Translations under genes and position numbers: made by a program
The notes under the pieces: generated by a model
What the model was told of the DNA's origin: nothing
Seen by the model: only the letters and a program-made list of their open reading frames with translations
Database searches by the model: none
Shown: one piece after another, positions 35,994 through 46,055 of the stretch
Position numbering within the stretch: the first letter of the stretch is position 1
Layout: each line of letters opens with the position of its first letter
Assembly (NCBI GenBank): GCA_015501075.1
Contig: JADNYJ010000044.1
Location: 186,001-250,000, forward strand
DNA length: 64,000 nt
From: Gymnopilus junonius
Taxonomy: Eukaryota; Basidiomycota; Agaricomycetes; Agaricales; Galerinaceae
Reading direction: 5' to 3'

Positions 35994-36983
35994 ATGACTT
36001 CCCAGGGCAGATACGATGAATCTCGTCGCAACGACCTCAAGAGAATAGCCGAAGAAACGTTGCAAGTCATTGACGTTGACGGAATGTATCCTTACAAAGG
36101 CGTTGATCAAGAACTTCGACCGAGGTTGAAGGAAGCTATCAGGGGGACGAAATTCTATCCTCCCGACTCTCCTGTGGCGTTATGGGCAACGACGAAACTT
36201 GATCCCTCAAGGACGCCATCGCCTGCCCACATTTCTGTGTTGAACGTCTCTACCCTGGATGCCGCTAGGCTCCTCCAGAACGCTTACAAAAACAATCCCA
36301 GAGAACATGGGCTCGTGACAGGCCTCCTGAACTTCGCGTCTGCCACAAAACCAGGTGGGGGCTTTAAAAATGGTGCCGAGGCTCAAGAAGAATCCATCGC
36401 TCGCTCATCTACGTTGTACCCCACTCTCGTCTCCAAAGAAGGTTCGAAATTCTACAAGTTACACAAAGCAGAAAGCGCCCAGAACTCTGCCGCTTATTAT
36501 TCCCATGCAATCATATACTCCCCCAAGGTGACTGTCTTCCGTGACGATGATGGGGTCTGGACATACCCTTTCGAGGTCGATGTACTGAGTTGTGCAGCCG
36601 TGAATGCAGGAGAGTTGAGAAAGTCACTGGATGGACCGATAACCTCAGGGCTTGAGGTGTTCATCGAAAAGGAGATGACTGAAAGGATGGGTCGAATTTT
36701 GTATGTTTTCGAACAACACGGGATACGCAACCTTGTGCTCGGTACATTTGGGACTGGCGTTTTCCGCAATAATGTCGCCACGGTCGCACGCATCTGGGCG
36801 CAGTTGTTGATCACAGCAGATGCAAGGTTCAAGGATTCGTTTGATCGAATTATCTTTGCGGTTACAGGTGAAGAAACCTTCGCAGAATTTCAAAATGCTT
36901 TTGATGCTTGGCGTCAATCAAGGTCACCAGACCTCAATACGAATAGTAGAGTTGGTGCATTTGTGAATAGGCTTATTGCTTGA
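35994..36983 (+). CDS. Bacterial-type poly(ADP-ribose) glycohydrolase (macrodomain PARG, TIGR02452/DUF2263)
   Basis: A 329-aa intronless macrodomain hydrolase that removes ADP-ribose chains. The N-terminal accessory helix region reads YDESRRNDLKRIAEETLQVI. The catalytic signature is LNFASATKPGGGFKNGAEAQ followed by EES: the PARG GGG-x(7)-QEE motif with the catalytic Glu. Further family blocks are SAAYYSHAIIYSPKVTVFR, DVLSCAAVNAG, VLGTFGTGVFRNNVATVA and FDRIIFAVTG. An in-frame upstream ATG at 35859 would add 45 residues including a hydrophobic segment; I prefer 35994 because it matches the family N-terminus. The lack of introns contrasts with every neighbour and fits an origin by transfer or retroposition (inference). 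Its position beside two PARP-like genes implies the eraser of the same modification. Confidence 0.9.
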   Translation: MTSQGRYDESRRNDLKRIAEETLQVIDVDGMYPYKGVDQELRPRLKEAIRGTKFYPPDSPVALWATTKLDPSRTPSPAHISVLNVSTLDAARLLQNAYKNNPREHGLVTGLLNFASATKPGGGFKNGAEAQEESIARSSTLYPTLVSKEGSKFYKLHKAESAQNSAAYYSHAIIYSPKVTVFRDDDGVWTYPFEVDVLSCAAVNAGELRKSLDGPITSGLEVFIEKEMTERMGRILYVFEQHGIRNLVLGTFGTGVFRNNVATVARIWAQLLITADARFKDSFDRIIFAVTGEETFAEFQNAFDAWRQSRSPDLNTNSRVGAFVNRLIA

Positions 36984-37240
36984 ACTTTCAAGGCTATATA
37001 TATTCTGCTGCAGAATAAGTATGCATGCATTTATGTCTTTTTTCATTTGTTCTTTACCTTTATCCCTTTCTTTGTCAGATTCAGTTTTATTCTTGTACAA
37101 ATGTTTCAGTTATTCCTCCTTTTCTGTATGTATCCAAGAGCATTTATGCACACCTTCATCTCCTTTTTTACCACTTTAAGTGTAATACCTTGTTGTTTGT
37201 ATATAAGTTGAATACATTTCATTCTTAGCACTTCTGTCAT

Positions 37241-37339
37241 GTCCTGTGGTTGGTTGGTTGAATACCAGGGAGGTCTCATTCAGGAATGACTGGCCCATGA
37301 GTTCCAGAAAGACCTATAAACTTTCAAAACTCACAGGAC
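37241..37339. repeat. Possible short inverted-repeat element
   Basis: GTCCTGTG at 37241 is mirrored by CACAGGAC at 37332-37339, bounding about 99 bp. The arms are only 8 bp, so this could be chance. Confidence 0.25.
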
Positions 37340-38273
37340 ACCAGCTCCCAGCATGGGTGTCATGGGTCAGCTGTCACTGCTGATCCTCTTTCAATCATGA
37401 CAACCCCAACTATGTCTGCATGCCAAAAAGCCAGTATGCAATTTTATACAGGTTTTGTCAAAATAAACTCTCATGGTATATTTTTATCATACATTGGAAG
37501 AATTCATCTACACATTGTTGTAGCTATCAAAATTCTGGCACAGCAGCAAACTTTGTAACACATGGTAAATATATGCAGCCAGTCATTGCAGTAAAGGTTT
37601 GTAGTGTAAGAATCTCCTCATAATCTCATACCTATCTTGACCATCAATCTCCCAAGCTGTGTTGTGAAATAAGTCCTTAGCTTTTTTCATGAGATCCTGT
37701 CTTCAAGTCACTAAATCTTCTGGCACAGACCTGCAAAATAAAAGGGCATACAGCTCAGTTTCGACACAGGTACTGTACTAAATCAGTCAATTTGATAGGT
37801 CACAGGTCATAAGCCCATCAAAATTATCAAAATTTAAAGGTTGTCTACCCACAAACTTAAAATTTCTCTCCTGACACGTCATGCTGGAGTCAAAATTGCT
37901 TATAAATCCATCAAAAATCACCCAAAAAGGCAATGTGTCAAAACCAAAATATGGTTTGACTAGTCACACATCTGAGGGGGTATCAAATTGAGTGATTTAG
38001 TATAGTATAGCAAATTTGATACAGCCTTCTCTCTCTTGGGATCAGATCATGTCGATACTCACACCATCATTGAGTCTTGATAGCCAGACAATGTTGGCCA
38101 TAGACCAAGTGTGCCAATGTAATATGATGGGCAGGTACAGTTATATTAGTCAAATAGGGTCAAAGGGTACATACTTCTTTGAAATTCAGCCTCTGGTGGT
38201 AGAAATTTCACAGGCTTGAATCAGTGACAACCTAGAGCACCTTACTAAGTTACTATTGCATAGGATTACTGAA

Positions 38274-38412
38274 GTTCAGTTCTGAACTGATAGTTCAAAC
38301 CCAAACTGGCTGAACCAGACTGACTGTTCTGATTCAGTTTTGCTCTGGGTTGACCAGGTTCAGTTTTTAGTTTGCAATTTGGGCAAATTTGCAAACTGGG
38401 TTTGAACTGAAC
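38274..38412. repeat. Palindromic MITE-like element
   Basis: The left arm begins GTTCAGTTC...TTCAAACCCAAACTGG and the right arm ends GGGTTTGAACTGAAC, its approximate reverse complement. The interior holds a second hairpin (TTTGCAATTTGGGCAAATTTGC). The whole 139 bp could fold on itself, typical of a small non-autonomous DNA element. Confidence 0.5.
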
Positions 38413-38454
38413 TTTTAAGCATAATTTTTAGTACTTAGCACTCTCCCCCAAATT

Positions 38455-38845
38455 GTTTCTGGACTCCCATAGGAGTCCATGGGACTCTACAATCCCTAGG
38501 ACTCCTAGGTACTTCTTGGAAGTCTAGTGGGACTCTATGGAATCCCTGGGACTGGGTTGGGACTCCCTAGGACTCCCATGGGATTGAGTGGGACTAGATT
38601 AAGACTTCCATAAGATTGAGTAGGACTAGGTTGGGACTCCCATAAACTGAGTTGGGACTAGGTGAAACTAATTTGGGACTAGAAGGAACTGAGTTGGGAT
38701 TTCCTGGGACTGAGTTGGAATTGGGTGGGACTGAATTAGGATTTCCTGGGATTTTCTGGGACTGAGTTAGGACTAGGTAGAACTAAGTGGGACTAGGTTG
38801 GGACTGGGTAGGGACTGGGTGGGACTGGGTGGGACTGAGTTAGGA
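38455..38845. repeat. Degenerate GGGACT-type tandem repeat
   Basis: About 390 bp of irregular repeats of a 5-20-bp G-rich unit (GGGACTGAGTTGGGACTAGG and variants). Unit length varies and the copies drift strongly, so this is an old minisatellite-like array. Confidence 0.7.
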
Positions 38846-39835
38846 ATATATAGGTAGAACTTTTGTTTGCCATAGTACAGATAGGCTATGATATTCTAAA
38901 TCTGGTCTGCATATAAATAAATCATGGTAGAAGAATTGGTTGAGAATTGGGATAATGAAATAATTATTTATAATTAAGACAGTAATGAGCACATATATAT
39001 GTTCAGTTTCTCATTACAGAGATGCATCAGAATGTGAAGGTAGAGCCAGGCACTTATTTATAGAATATGCCTACTGGAGATGTTCATTTTTTGGTAGATT
39101 ATTATTTTTTTCTTAAAACTCCCAGTCTTTGGTACAAGCTCTATCATCATTATCTGTATTTTAATTTAATAATGCTTAGTATCATCAGCCTAGGCCTTTT
39201 CTGCCTAAGAATTTGTGTATGTTTTTTTTTATAGATTAACAAATAAAATTTGCTTTTCTGAAGGCATTTTTCATACTACAAACTCACTCTAGCTCTAAAT
39301 TTTGTGCTCTATCCACTAAAGAGTTTTGATTAACAAAGAATTATTTTGTGGTATATTACCAGTAACTGTTACTGATTTACCTCCTATGAGGATTGAGTTT
39401 TTCAATAAGTTTGGTTTGTCCACCTTACAATTTATATATAAAGTCAAAATGGCTGACAATGTCTAAAATAAAGACTTGGGAGACTGAGATTTTCTTATAG
39501 AAGTAGATAATAGGCTAGCTTCAATAGCCTGGTTTGGTTAATATTCTTTATCCAAGGATTGCCAAAACCTATAGACTTTTCAAAGATGCAACTAGTGGTA
39601 TTTCTCTGTTCAATAAACCCATATATATAGCAGACAGTACACAGTATCTTTGACCTTATCAGAGATGGATTTTTATCTGATTTGCCTAGTATTTGTTAAG
39701 TTCTTGATGATCTAACAAAGGGAAGGGTAGAGCAGGCAGAGGAGATCTATGTCAGAGCTACGTCGGAGTACATTGGTGTCAGAGTTGGTCTTAGCGTAAA
39801 TGTATGTAGATATAGGGTTGAGACTTCAGCTTCAA

Positions 39836-41169
39836 CATACTCACATTTGTCAAAAGTGATCGCGATTATGTAAGTGACATGTCCATGTGACAATGACACA
39901 TCATGTTTAGTTCGGTACTCTTCCATGACCATACATCCATTTGCATCTTCTATGCGCGATGCTATGACTACTCGACGTCAACTCTCATCTGTCAAGAAGA
40001 ACAGGCTTATCGGTGCTGTTCTCAGCAGTCAAAGTGTCGCATGAGCTGCTCGATTATTTGACATCAAAGACAGCACTGCTCGCAGCATCATGAAAAAATA
40101 CTACGAGACAGGCAATGCAGAGAACCGGCCACGTTCTGGGCGTCCACCGAAGCTTACTGAGTATGACAAACGACACATAATTCGAACGGCCAAAAAGGAG
40201 TGACGGACACCATTTGCGGAGATTGGGAACCAACTTGGACTTCGGGTGGGGGAGACCACGATTCGTCGCGTTCTCAACAAGGTGGGCTTTCATCGGCGGG
40301 TAGCTCGAAGGGTGCCCTTTCTCTCTAAGCTTCATATGCACGTGCGCATGGCCTGGGCTCGGATGTATCACAAGTGGATGCGTCGGAATTGGTCGAAGGT
40401 TATTTGGTCTGATGAGGCCTATATTTATGTTGGGGATAATCAAGGACGCGTCTTCGTTACACGTCGCATGGGAGAGGAATATGGCGATGAATGTCTTGTT
40501 CTGGTCTTCAAGCAATCATCTGTGAAGGTGATGGTCTGGGGCTGCATCATGGAAGGTCAGAAGGGTCCATTGGTTGTGCTGGAGTACCCTGGAGGTAAGG
40601 GTGGAGGCATGAACACGAAAAGGTACTGCCAGCAGGTGCTGGATGGGGCTCTCAAAGCCTTTTATGCAGAGATGAAGAGAAGAAGGAAAGGTACCATTCG
40701 ATTCCAGCAAGATAACGCGCGTCCCACACTGCGAAAGCCTCAAAAAAATGGCTATCCCATCATAAGATCCCATTACTGTACCACCTGCCAAATTCTCCTG
40801 ATCTTTGCCTATTGAACCTGTCTGGCATGAGCTCAAAAAATTAGTACGAGCAAGGCCACATCCTCCTACATCTGTGGATGAGCTCAAAGCTGTTGTTCGT
40901 CAGGCATGGGATGAACTAGACATTGCTGACATTGACAAGCATATTTTACACATGACTGACCATGTCGAAGCTATTTTGAGGACCAATGGAGGTCATACAT
41001 GGTTCTAATTCTTTAGATGTATAGATATAACTCTTCTATGGATGTATGCCTTGTTTGAAGGCAGTAGAGTTCCTTTTCATTTCATAATTGACGAAGTTGT
41101 GTCGCCTCCCTGTCGTAAAATGGGAACTGAATTATGTAATCATGATCACTTTTGACAAATGCAAGTATG
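39836..41169 (+). mobile_element. Tc1/mariner DNA transposon
   Basis: A 1.3-kb element between TA dinucleotides (39838-39839 and 41166-41167). Terminal inverted repeats of about 30 bp share CATTTGTCAAAAGTGATC at both ends with a few mismatches outside this core. Size, TA targets and encoded transposase all fit Tc1/mariner. Confidence 0.85.
39952..41008 (+). pseudogene. Tc1/mariner transposase, inactivated
   Basis: The N-terminal HTH region (RLIGAVLSSQSVA, ARLFDIKDSTARSIMKKYYE, RPRSGRPPKLTEYDK) is followed by a DDE domain with VIWSDEAYIYV (first D), RFQQDNARPT (second D) and PIEPVWHELK (third acidic residue). The frame is broken by TGA at 40042-40044 and 40201-40203, both at positions where CGA is expected, and by indels in about 40730-40805 that separate the second and third catalytic blocks. 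Not functional as it stands. Confidence 0.85.
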
Positions 41170-41632
41170 TATTGCACTCTGTTGTCTAGATGTTGTCTTG
41201 AATTTCGGAGTCAGATCAGAATGAGAGAGCAGAGTAGAGAGCATGGATTGATTAATGAACAATATATGAATTAAGGTACCTAATAATAGTTCTAAGGTTT
41301 TTATACTATGGAGGAAACTAAGCAGAGACCTACATGTACTAGTGAGCAGGCAGACATGTAAGTTATTCTGCACTACTCAGAGTTGTCTAGCTATGTGTAA
41401 TCTAAGTGTCTATATGTTCCAGGACTTGTAGTATTTCAAGAAGATCATGAGGTCAGAGTTTGTATAGTCAGAGATTGGAGTTGGTCAGAGGCATGTATAT
41501 AACAGTATTTCCCCTTAGGCTGAACCTTGAGGCCTGTGCATGGGAATGGTCATGTGCTGGTTGGTTTTGGTTGTTTGAAATTTTCATTCAGTCCTCTCTT
41601 CAATATTGTCATTCTACCTCCCCCCCATTAAT
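41170..41632. other. Non-coding spacer between elements
   Basis: About 460 bp between the Tc1 element and the decayed coiled-coil gene. No gene or clear repeat seen. Confidence 0.4.
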
Positions 41633-42665
41633 ATGTTGCACACTGATTCTGACTCAGAGAATCTCGAGGACCTCAAAGCACAAGAGCAGAAACTCGCACT
41701 CCAGCAGGAGGAGCTCAATCAGAAGTGAGAATGGATGGAGCAGAAGCAATAGGAGGCAGAGGAGCATGCAGAGGCAGAATGGGTGGCAGAAGAAGCATGA
41801 AGGCAGCCAAGGCAGAGGAGGCAGTGGAGGCAGAGTGGAGGAAAACCATGAAGGGGAAGAAGAAGGCACAGCCAAAGGAGAAGGCAGCTGTGATGCAGCA
41901 GAAGGCAGTTATGATGTGGGAGTCAGCCAGAGTGTATGAGGCAGTGGTTGGAGTTGCCTGCATTCAGTGTATGCAGGCAGGGGCAAAGTGCCTATGGCCA
42001 AGGTAAGTCCCAGTCTTATTTTTTTTTTCTTTGTTATGATTTAATTATTGACTTGTGATTTGTTTTTAGGGAGGGTACCAGCAAGGCAGCATTGTGCAAG
42101 TGCTGCCAAGTGCAGTGCAAGGGTTGCAATATCAGTGGAGGAGCTGCAAGGTTGGAGGGTCAGGTGGAGTTGGAGGTATAACCAGCCAAGGTGACAGGGG
42201 CAGCAAAGCCCAAGTCCAAGATGATGGCAGAGGCACAGAAGGGGCCGGGTATCGAGCACATCATTCAATACCTGAGGGAGATCTAGGACTTGTTGGAAGA
42301 CATGTCCTAGATTCAAGATCCCCCATATGCACCATCGGAGCCAAGTGCATCAGAGTACATACTGTCAGACCAGGAGGAGATTAACATGGAGGTGGAGTAT
42401 TTGAATGGGAGGTATGAGAGGGTTGTAGCAGCCTTAAACATGGGGAAGAAAGTTGAGGTGGATGAGTCGGAGGAGTTGGAGGAGTTGGAGAAGGAGGTAG
42501 TCAGAGCAGTGGTGGGTGGACAGAAGGAGGAGAGGTCAGATGCAGAAATGAGGAGTGAGAGCAAGGGAGAGGCTAAGGTAAGGTGTTGAAGAGGAAAAGG
42601 GATGAGTCATCGGATTTGGAGGAGGATTTGGAGGAGGATGAGAATGGTGAAGGATTGGAAGAAAT
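41633..42665 (+). pseudogene. Decayed coiled-coil / Cys-motif gene
   Basis: From ATG 41633 the frame encodes a Glu/Lys/Gln-rich coiled coil (LKAQEQKLALQQEELNQK) interrupted by several TGA/TAG stops, then a Cys motif split by an apparent intron at 42005..42069 (ACIQCMQAGAKCLWPR before, CKCCQVQCKGCNISGG after), then an acidic tail (DESEELEELEKEVV). Such coiled-coil plus Cys-cluster proteins are common multi-copy genes in mushroom genomes, but I cannot name the family. The right end is cut by the Copia LTR at 42666. Confidence 0.55.
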
Positions 42666-42830
42666 TGTTAGAGTGACTCTCACATGATATGTTACATGTC
42701 ACAGAGTAGTTACATTGTAGCTAAGTCCTCCTGAAGTCCTTAGTTCTTAACTCTGGACTTCAGGTGAGTAGTACATAGTTTCTCCTTGTATTTAGATAGT
42801 TCTTAACTCTGGACTTCAGTCCTCTTAACA
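42666..42830 (+). repeat. Copia 5' LTR
   Basis: Starts TGTTAGAGTGAC and ends CTCTTAACA. It contains an internal direct repeat, GTTCTTAACTCTGGACTTCA, present twice. It is nearly identical to 56651..56815. Confidence 0.9.
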
Positions 42831-43401
42831 GGTTATGGGCCCTGGCATCTGAGACTGCAGGAATCAACTTTATTCATTTCCTTTGCACTCTAGCAGATTG
42901 CCACTTTGCAACTTCAATACACACATGCATACACGTTCCTGGCCATGCCTATGCAGTTATATGCAGATAGCTACCCAGACAAACATGCAAACTGTGTTTC
43001 TTCAATTTGACCATTTAGGACTCAATTCAACTTCGCTTCACAATGTGCCCATTCATTCTCGCACACATTCACAACTTCACATACTGAGTACTGGTATTAC
43101 TGCTATTCACATTGCCTTGTTTCATATCATTCCAACTGCTGGTCCTTGAGTTATCATTGAAGATTGTCTTGCATCTCAACTCAGTGAGATCAGCACTTCA
43201 TTCATCTTTGCGCATTTCCTCACCTATGCCCTTGCCGCATTCTTTGCAACATGGACTATCTGTTATGGGTCACACCCTTGACATGCCTGCTTCATTGCAT
43301 CCTCATTTGATCACCTCGTCATTCACAATCAACACTTATTCCTATAAAGTGTCAACTCCACTACTTTGCCTTTTTGCCTTTTCAGCCTCATTCTGCCCAC
43401 T
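42831..43401 (+). other. Copia 5' leader
   Basis: A 571-bp untranslated leader between LTR and gag, starting GGTTATGGGCCCTGG directly after the LTR, where the tRNA primer site should be. No ORF of note. Confidence 0.5.
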
Positions 43402-43900
43402 ATGAACACCAACTCCACTCCTACCTTCCAAAAACTTTCTGACACCAACTATGGCACCTGGAACGGTGAAATGGAGGCCTGGTTCCCTGCAACTGGCCTG
43501 TGGTGCATAGTGTCTGCTAAGCAAGCTAAGCCCAGAATTTCAACCTCACCCACCAACTCAGACCTTGAAAAAGTGGAGATTTGGGAGCAGAAAGCAGACA
43601 AGGCAGCTTGGATACTGTTCTTGATGGTGGAGGCACCACAGAGGGTGCATTTCAATAGAATCAGGAATGATCCAGTGGCAATGTGGAAGGCTTTGGAGGA
43701 CATCCATTTGCAGAAGAAGCCAGGTTCTAGGTTCAATGCCTATGATGACCTATTCTCCATTCACAAATTAGAGGAGGAATCACTGCAGGCCCTTCTCAAT
43801 CGAGTTGACACTGCTCTGCAGCAAATTAGGGACCTCAGACCAAAGGATTTCACTCTGGAGAAGCTGGATGAGGAGTTGGCTTGCATGGCACTCATTAGGG
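43402..43900 (+). pseudogene. Copia gag, 5' part (split by LINE)
   Basis: Starts MNTNSTPTFQKLSDTNYGTW, the typical Copia gag/UBN2 opening in which the YGTW block follows a short leader, and continues with WKALEDIHLQKKPGSRF and MALIRA. The frame is interrupted at 43900 by the LINE and resumes at 52669 (LPDEYSTFVSSLL), giving a clean reconstruction of the insertion site. Confidence 0.85.
43887..43900 (+). repeat. LINE target-site duplication, left
   Basis: GGCACTCATTAGGG, repeated exactly at 52655..52668 after the polyA tail; it marks target-primed insertion into gag. Confidence 0.9.
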
Positions 43901-43996
43901 CCTGGGCTCTGGCCATGCATTCTGACCTATGTTTCAATGAGGCTGAACCCCTGGTGCCCTGCCATGTGATGCAATCTAGTAGATTACTGCAACATC

Positions 43997-46048
43997 ATGG
44001 CAGTTTCTCTGTTTACCAGAGACACCATTGTTAATTTACTGAATGTGTATTCTGACAACAAGCACATGGCTATCGACCTGCTCACTGAGCAGGCGACTTT
44101 CTCCCAATGTTTCATTACATGGGGGGTGACTTCAACTGTCATTCAAGTAAGTGGGACCCTGGTGTCTTGCATCATTGGACGATGGCTAACAACCTGCTGA
44201 ACATGGCAGCCATGCTGGGGTTGATGCTCTCTCTCCCAGTCAATCTGGGTCCCACCCATATCCCTGGGAACCAATCATTATGAGAGTCAGTTATTGATCT
44301 CATATTTGTTCAACCTACCAAGGAGCTGTCTGCAGGCACTTGGCAAGGAGAGCTGTGGCATGGGCCATCGGACCATGTTCCGCTGGCTTGTACTACTTCT
44401 GTTGCCCCGCAGCAACAACTGTTCCGATGTGCTCCCTGCCACCGGATCAGTTGGATGACTTCATATTGTCCATCATTGAGAAGCTCAAGGGCATTGATCC
44501 CTTTGCGCTGATCGACACCCTGGATCAGGTGGAGGCTGTGTCTTTGGATGTGGCTTCTGCCTTCTCGGATGCTTGGCAAAAGTACTCCAAGGTGATTCAT
44601 ATTTCCCCTCACTCCCGTCCTTGGTGGGACAATTCATGTGAGGATTCCTTCGATACTTATCAGTGGGATAACTCTCACAATAACTATAAAATATTTTGCA
44701 GAGCTGTCAAAGCTGCTAAGCACAAGTTCTTTGATGAACACATCACTGAAGTTGCTACTACCAACAAGGCCCCTGGGATCTCATGAATTGGATCCAGCAG
44801 CACAAGTTGCCACCTTCTGAGGCCATCCAATTTAATGGACAGCCCTGCCATGATATGCCCTCCCTTTGGGATGCCCTTCATGGCATGTACAATTCAGCCT
44901 CTGACTGACCATACAACATTGGTGGCCTCACCTCCCTTCCCGATATGGAAGTGTGAGAGTGGACTGCCTTTTCACTGTTAGAGTTGAGGGAGGCCTTGGC
45001 ATCCTGCTCTAACAACTCAGCGCTGGGTCCTGATCATATTAAGTGGTCGCACCTTAAGGCAATTATTCACGACAAACACTGTCTTCAGGTGTTCATACAG
45101 TTAGCTAATGCCTGCCTTCGGGTGGGGTATTGGCTGACTCATTTTAAGGAGTCCTTGTCAGTGATCATTCCTAAGCTGAACAAGCCCTCATATTCCATGC
45201 CAAAGGCGTTCAGGCCTATTGTCCTCCTGAACACCCTTGGCAAACTGGTTGAGAAGATGCTTTCCAATCATATTCAATTTGATGCTGTCAAGCATGATGT
45301 ATTTCATCCTAATCAACTTGGCGGCATGCAACAGTGCTCCACTGAGGATGCGGGCTTGCTCCTCATGCACCTGGTGCACACGGGGTAGGCTTGCGGCTTA
45401 AAGACCAGTGTCATTGCCTTTGATGTGACACAGTTTTTCTCTTCCCTCAATCACGAAGTGTTGATTGTGATTCTCAGGAAGCAAGGCTTCCCTCCTAATG
45501 TGGTGGAATTCTTTTCATCATACCTAGTCAGCCATTCCATGTCTTATGCCTGGAACAGCTTTCAATCTGACCCCCAACAAGCTGATGTCAGGGTGGGGCA
45601 GGGCTCAGCTTTGTCCCCAGTACTTTCAGCACTCTTCCTCGCACCAGTGCTGAAGCTCTTCATGCAGAATGAGTTGGTTTCCGATACCACTCTGCTCTCT
45701 TATGTTGATGATGGCACACTTATTGTGCAGTCAAAGACACTTGATGCCAATTGCATAGCCCTGAAAAGATCCTATGTGGTGATCTTCAAACTCTTCACAA
45801 AGTTTGCCCTCACTCTTGAGCATGACAAGACGGAGGTATTCCATTTTGATTTTCTCATTCTGAGTTCAATCCATCCATGGATCTAGGGTATGCTCCCTAC
45901 ACTCATGACAAACATCTGATGCCCAAGCCGTTTTGGCAGTACTTGGGTTTCTTCTTTGATCGGAAGTTGACATTCCATGAACATGTCCGGTACTATTCCA
46001 CCAAGTCCTTCACCACCATTAAGGTGATGAGGATGCTTGGTAACTCAT
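43997..46048 (+). pseudogene. LINE ORF2 fragment: partial EN and reverse transcriptase (copy A)
   Basis: A partial endonuclease (TWGVTSTVIQ region corresponding to MGGDFNCH in the intact copy) is followed by RT with LGPDHIKWSHLKAI, AFRPIVLLNTLGKL, FDVTQFFSSLN, VGQGSALSPVLSALF and the catalytic LSYVDDGTLIVQ. It is broken by in-frame stops (near 44899, 44957, 45387) and a frameshift near 45860. Confidence 0.8.
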
Positions 46049-46055
46049 CTAGGGG

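Larger units (their letters stand above)
36984..39835. other. AT-rich non-coding region with small repeats
   Basis: About 2.9 kb with no credible protein gene. It marks the border between the gene-dense half and the transposon-rich half. It contains the palindromic elements and the GGGACT-type repeat listed separately. Confidence 0.5.

Noticed and set aside
41654..41963. Minus ORFs rich in Leu/Ser/Pro
   Set aside because: Antisense to the Glu/Lys-rich coiled-coil pseudogene.
37000..43000. CRISPR-like or satellite array
   Set aside because: The repeats are irregular and drifting, with no fixed spacer; the organism is a eukaryote.
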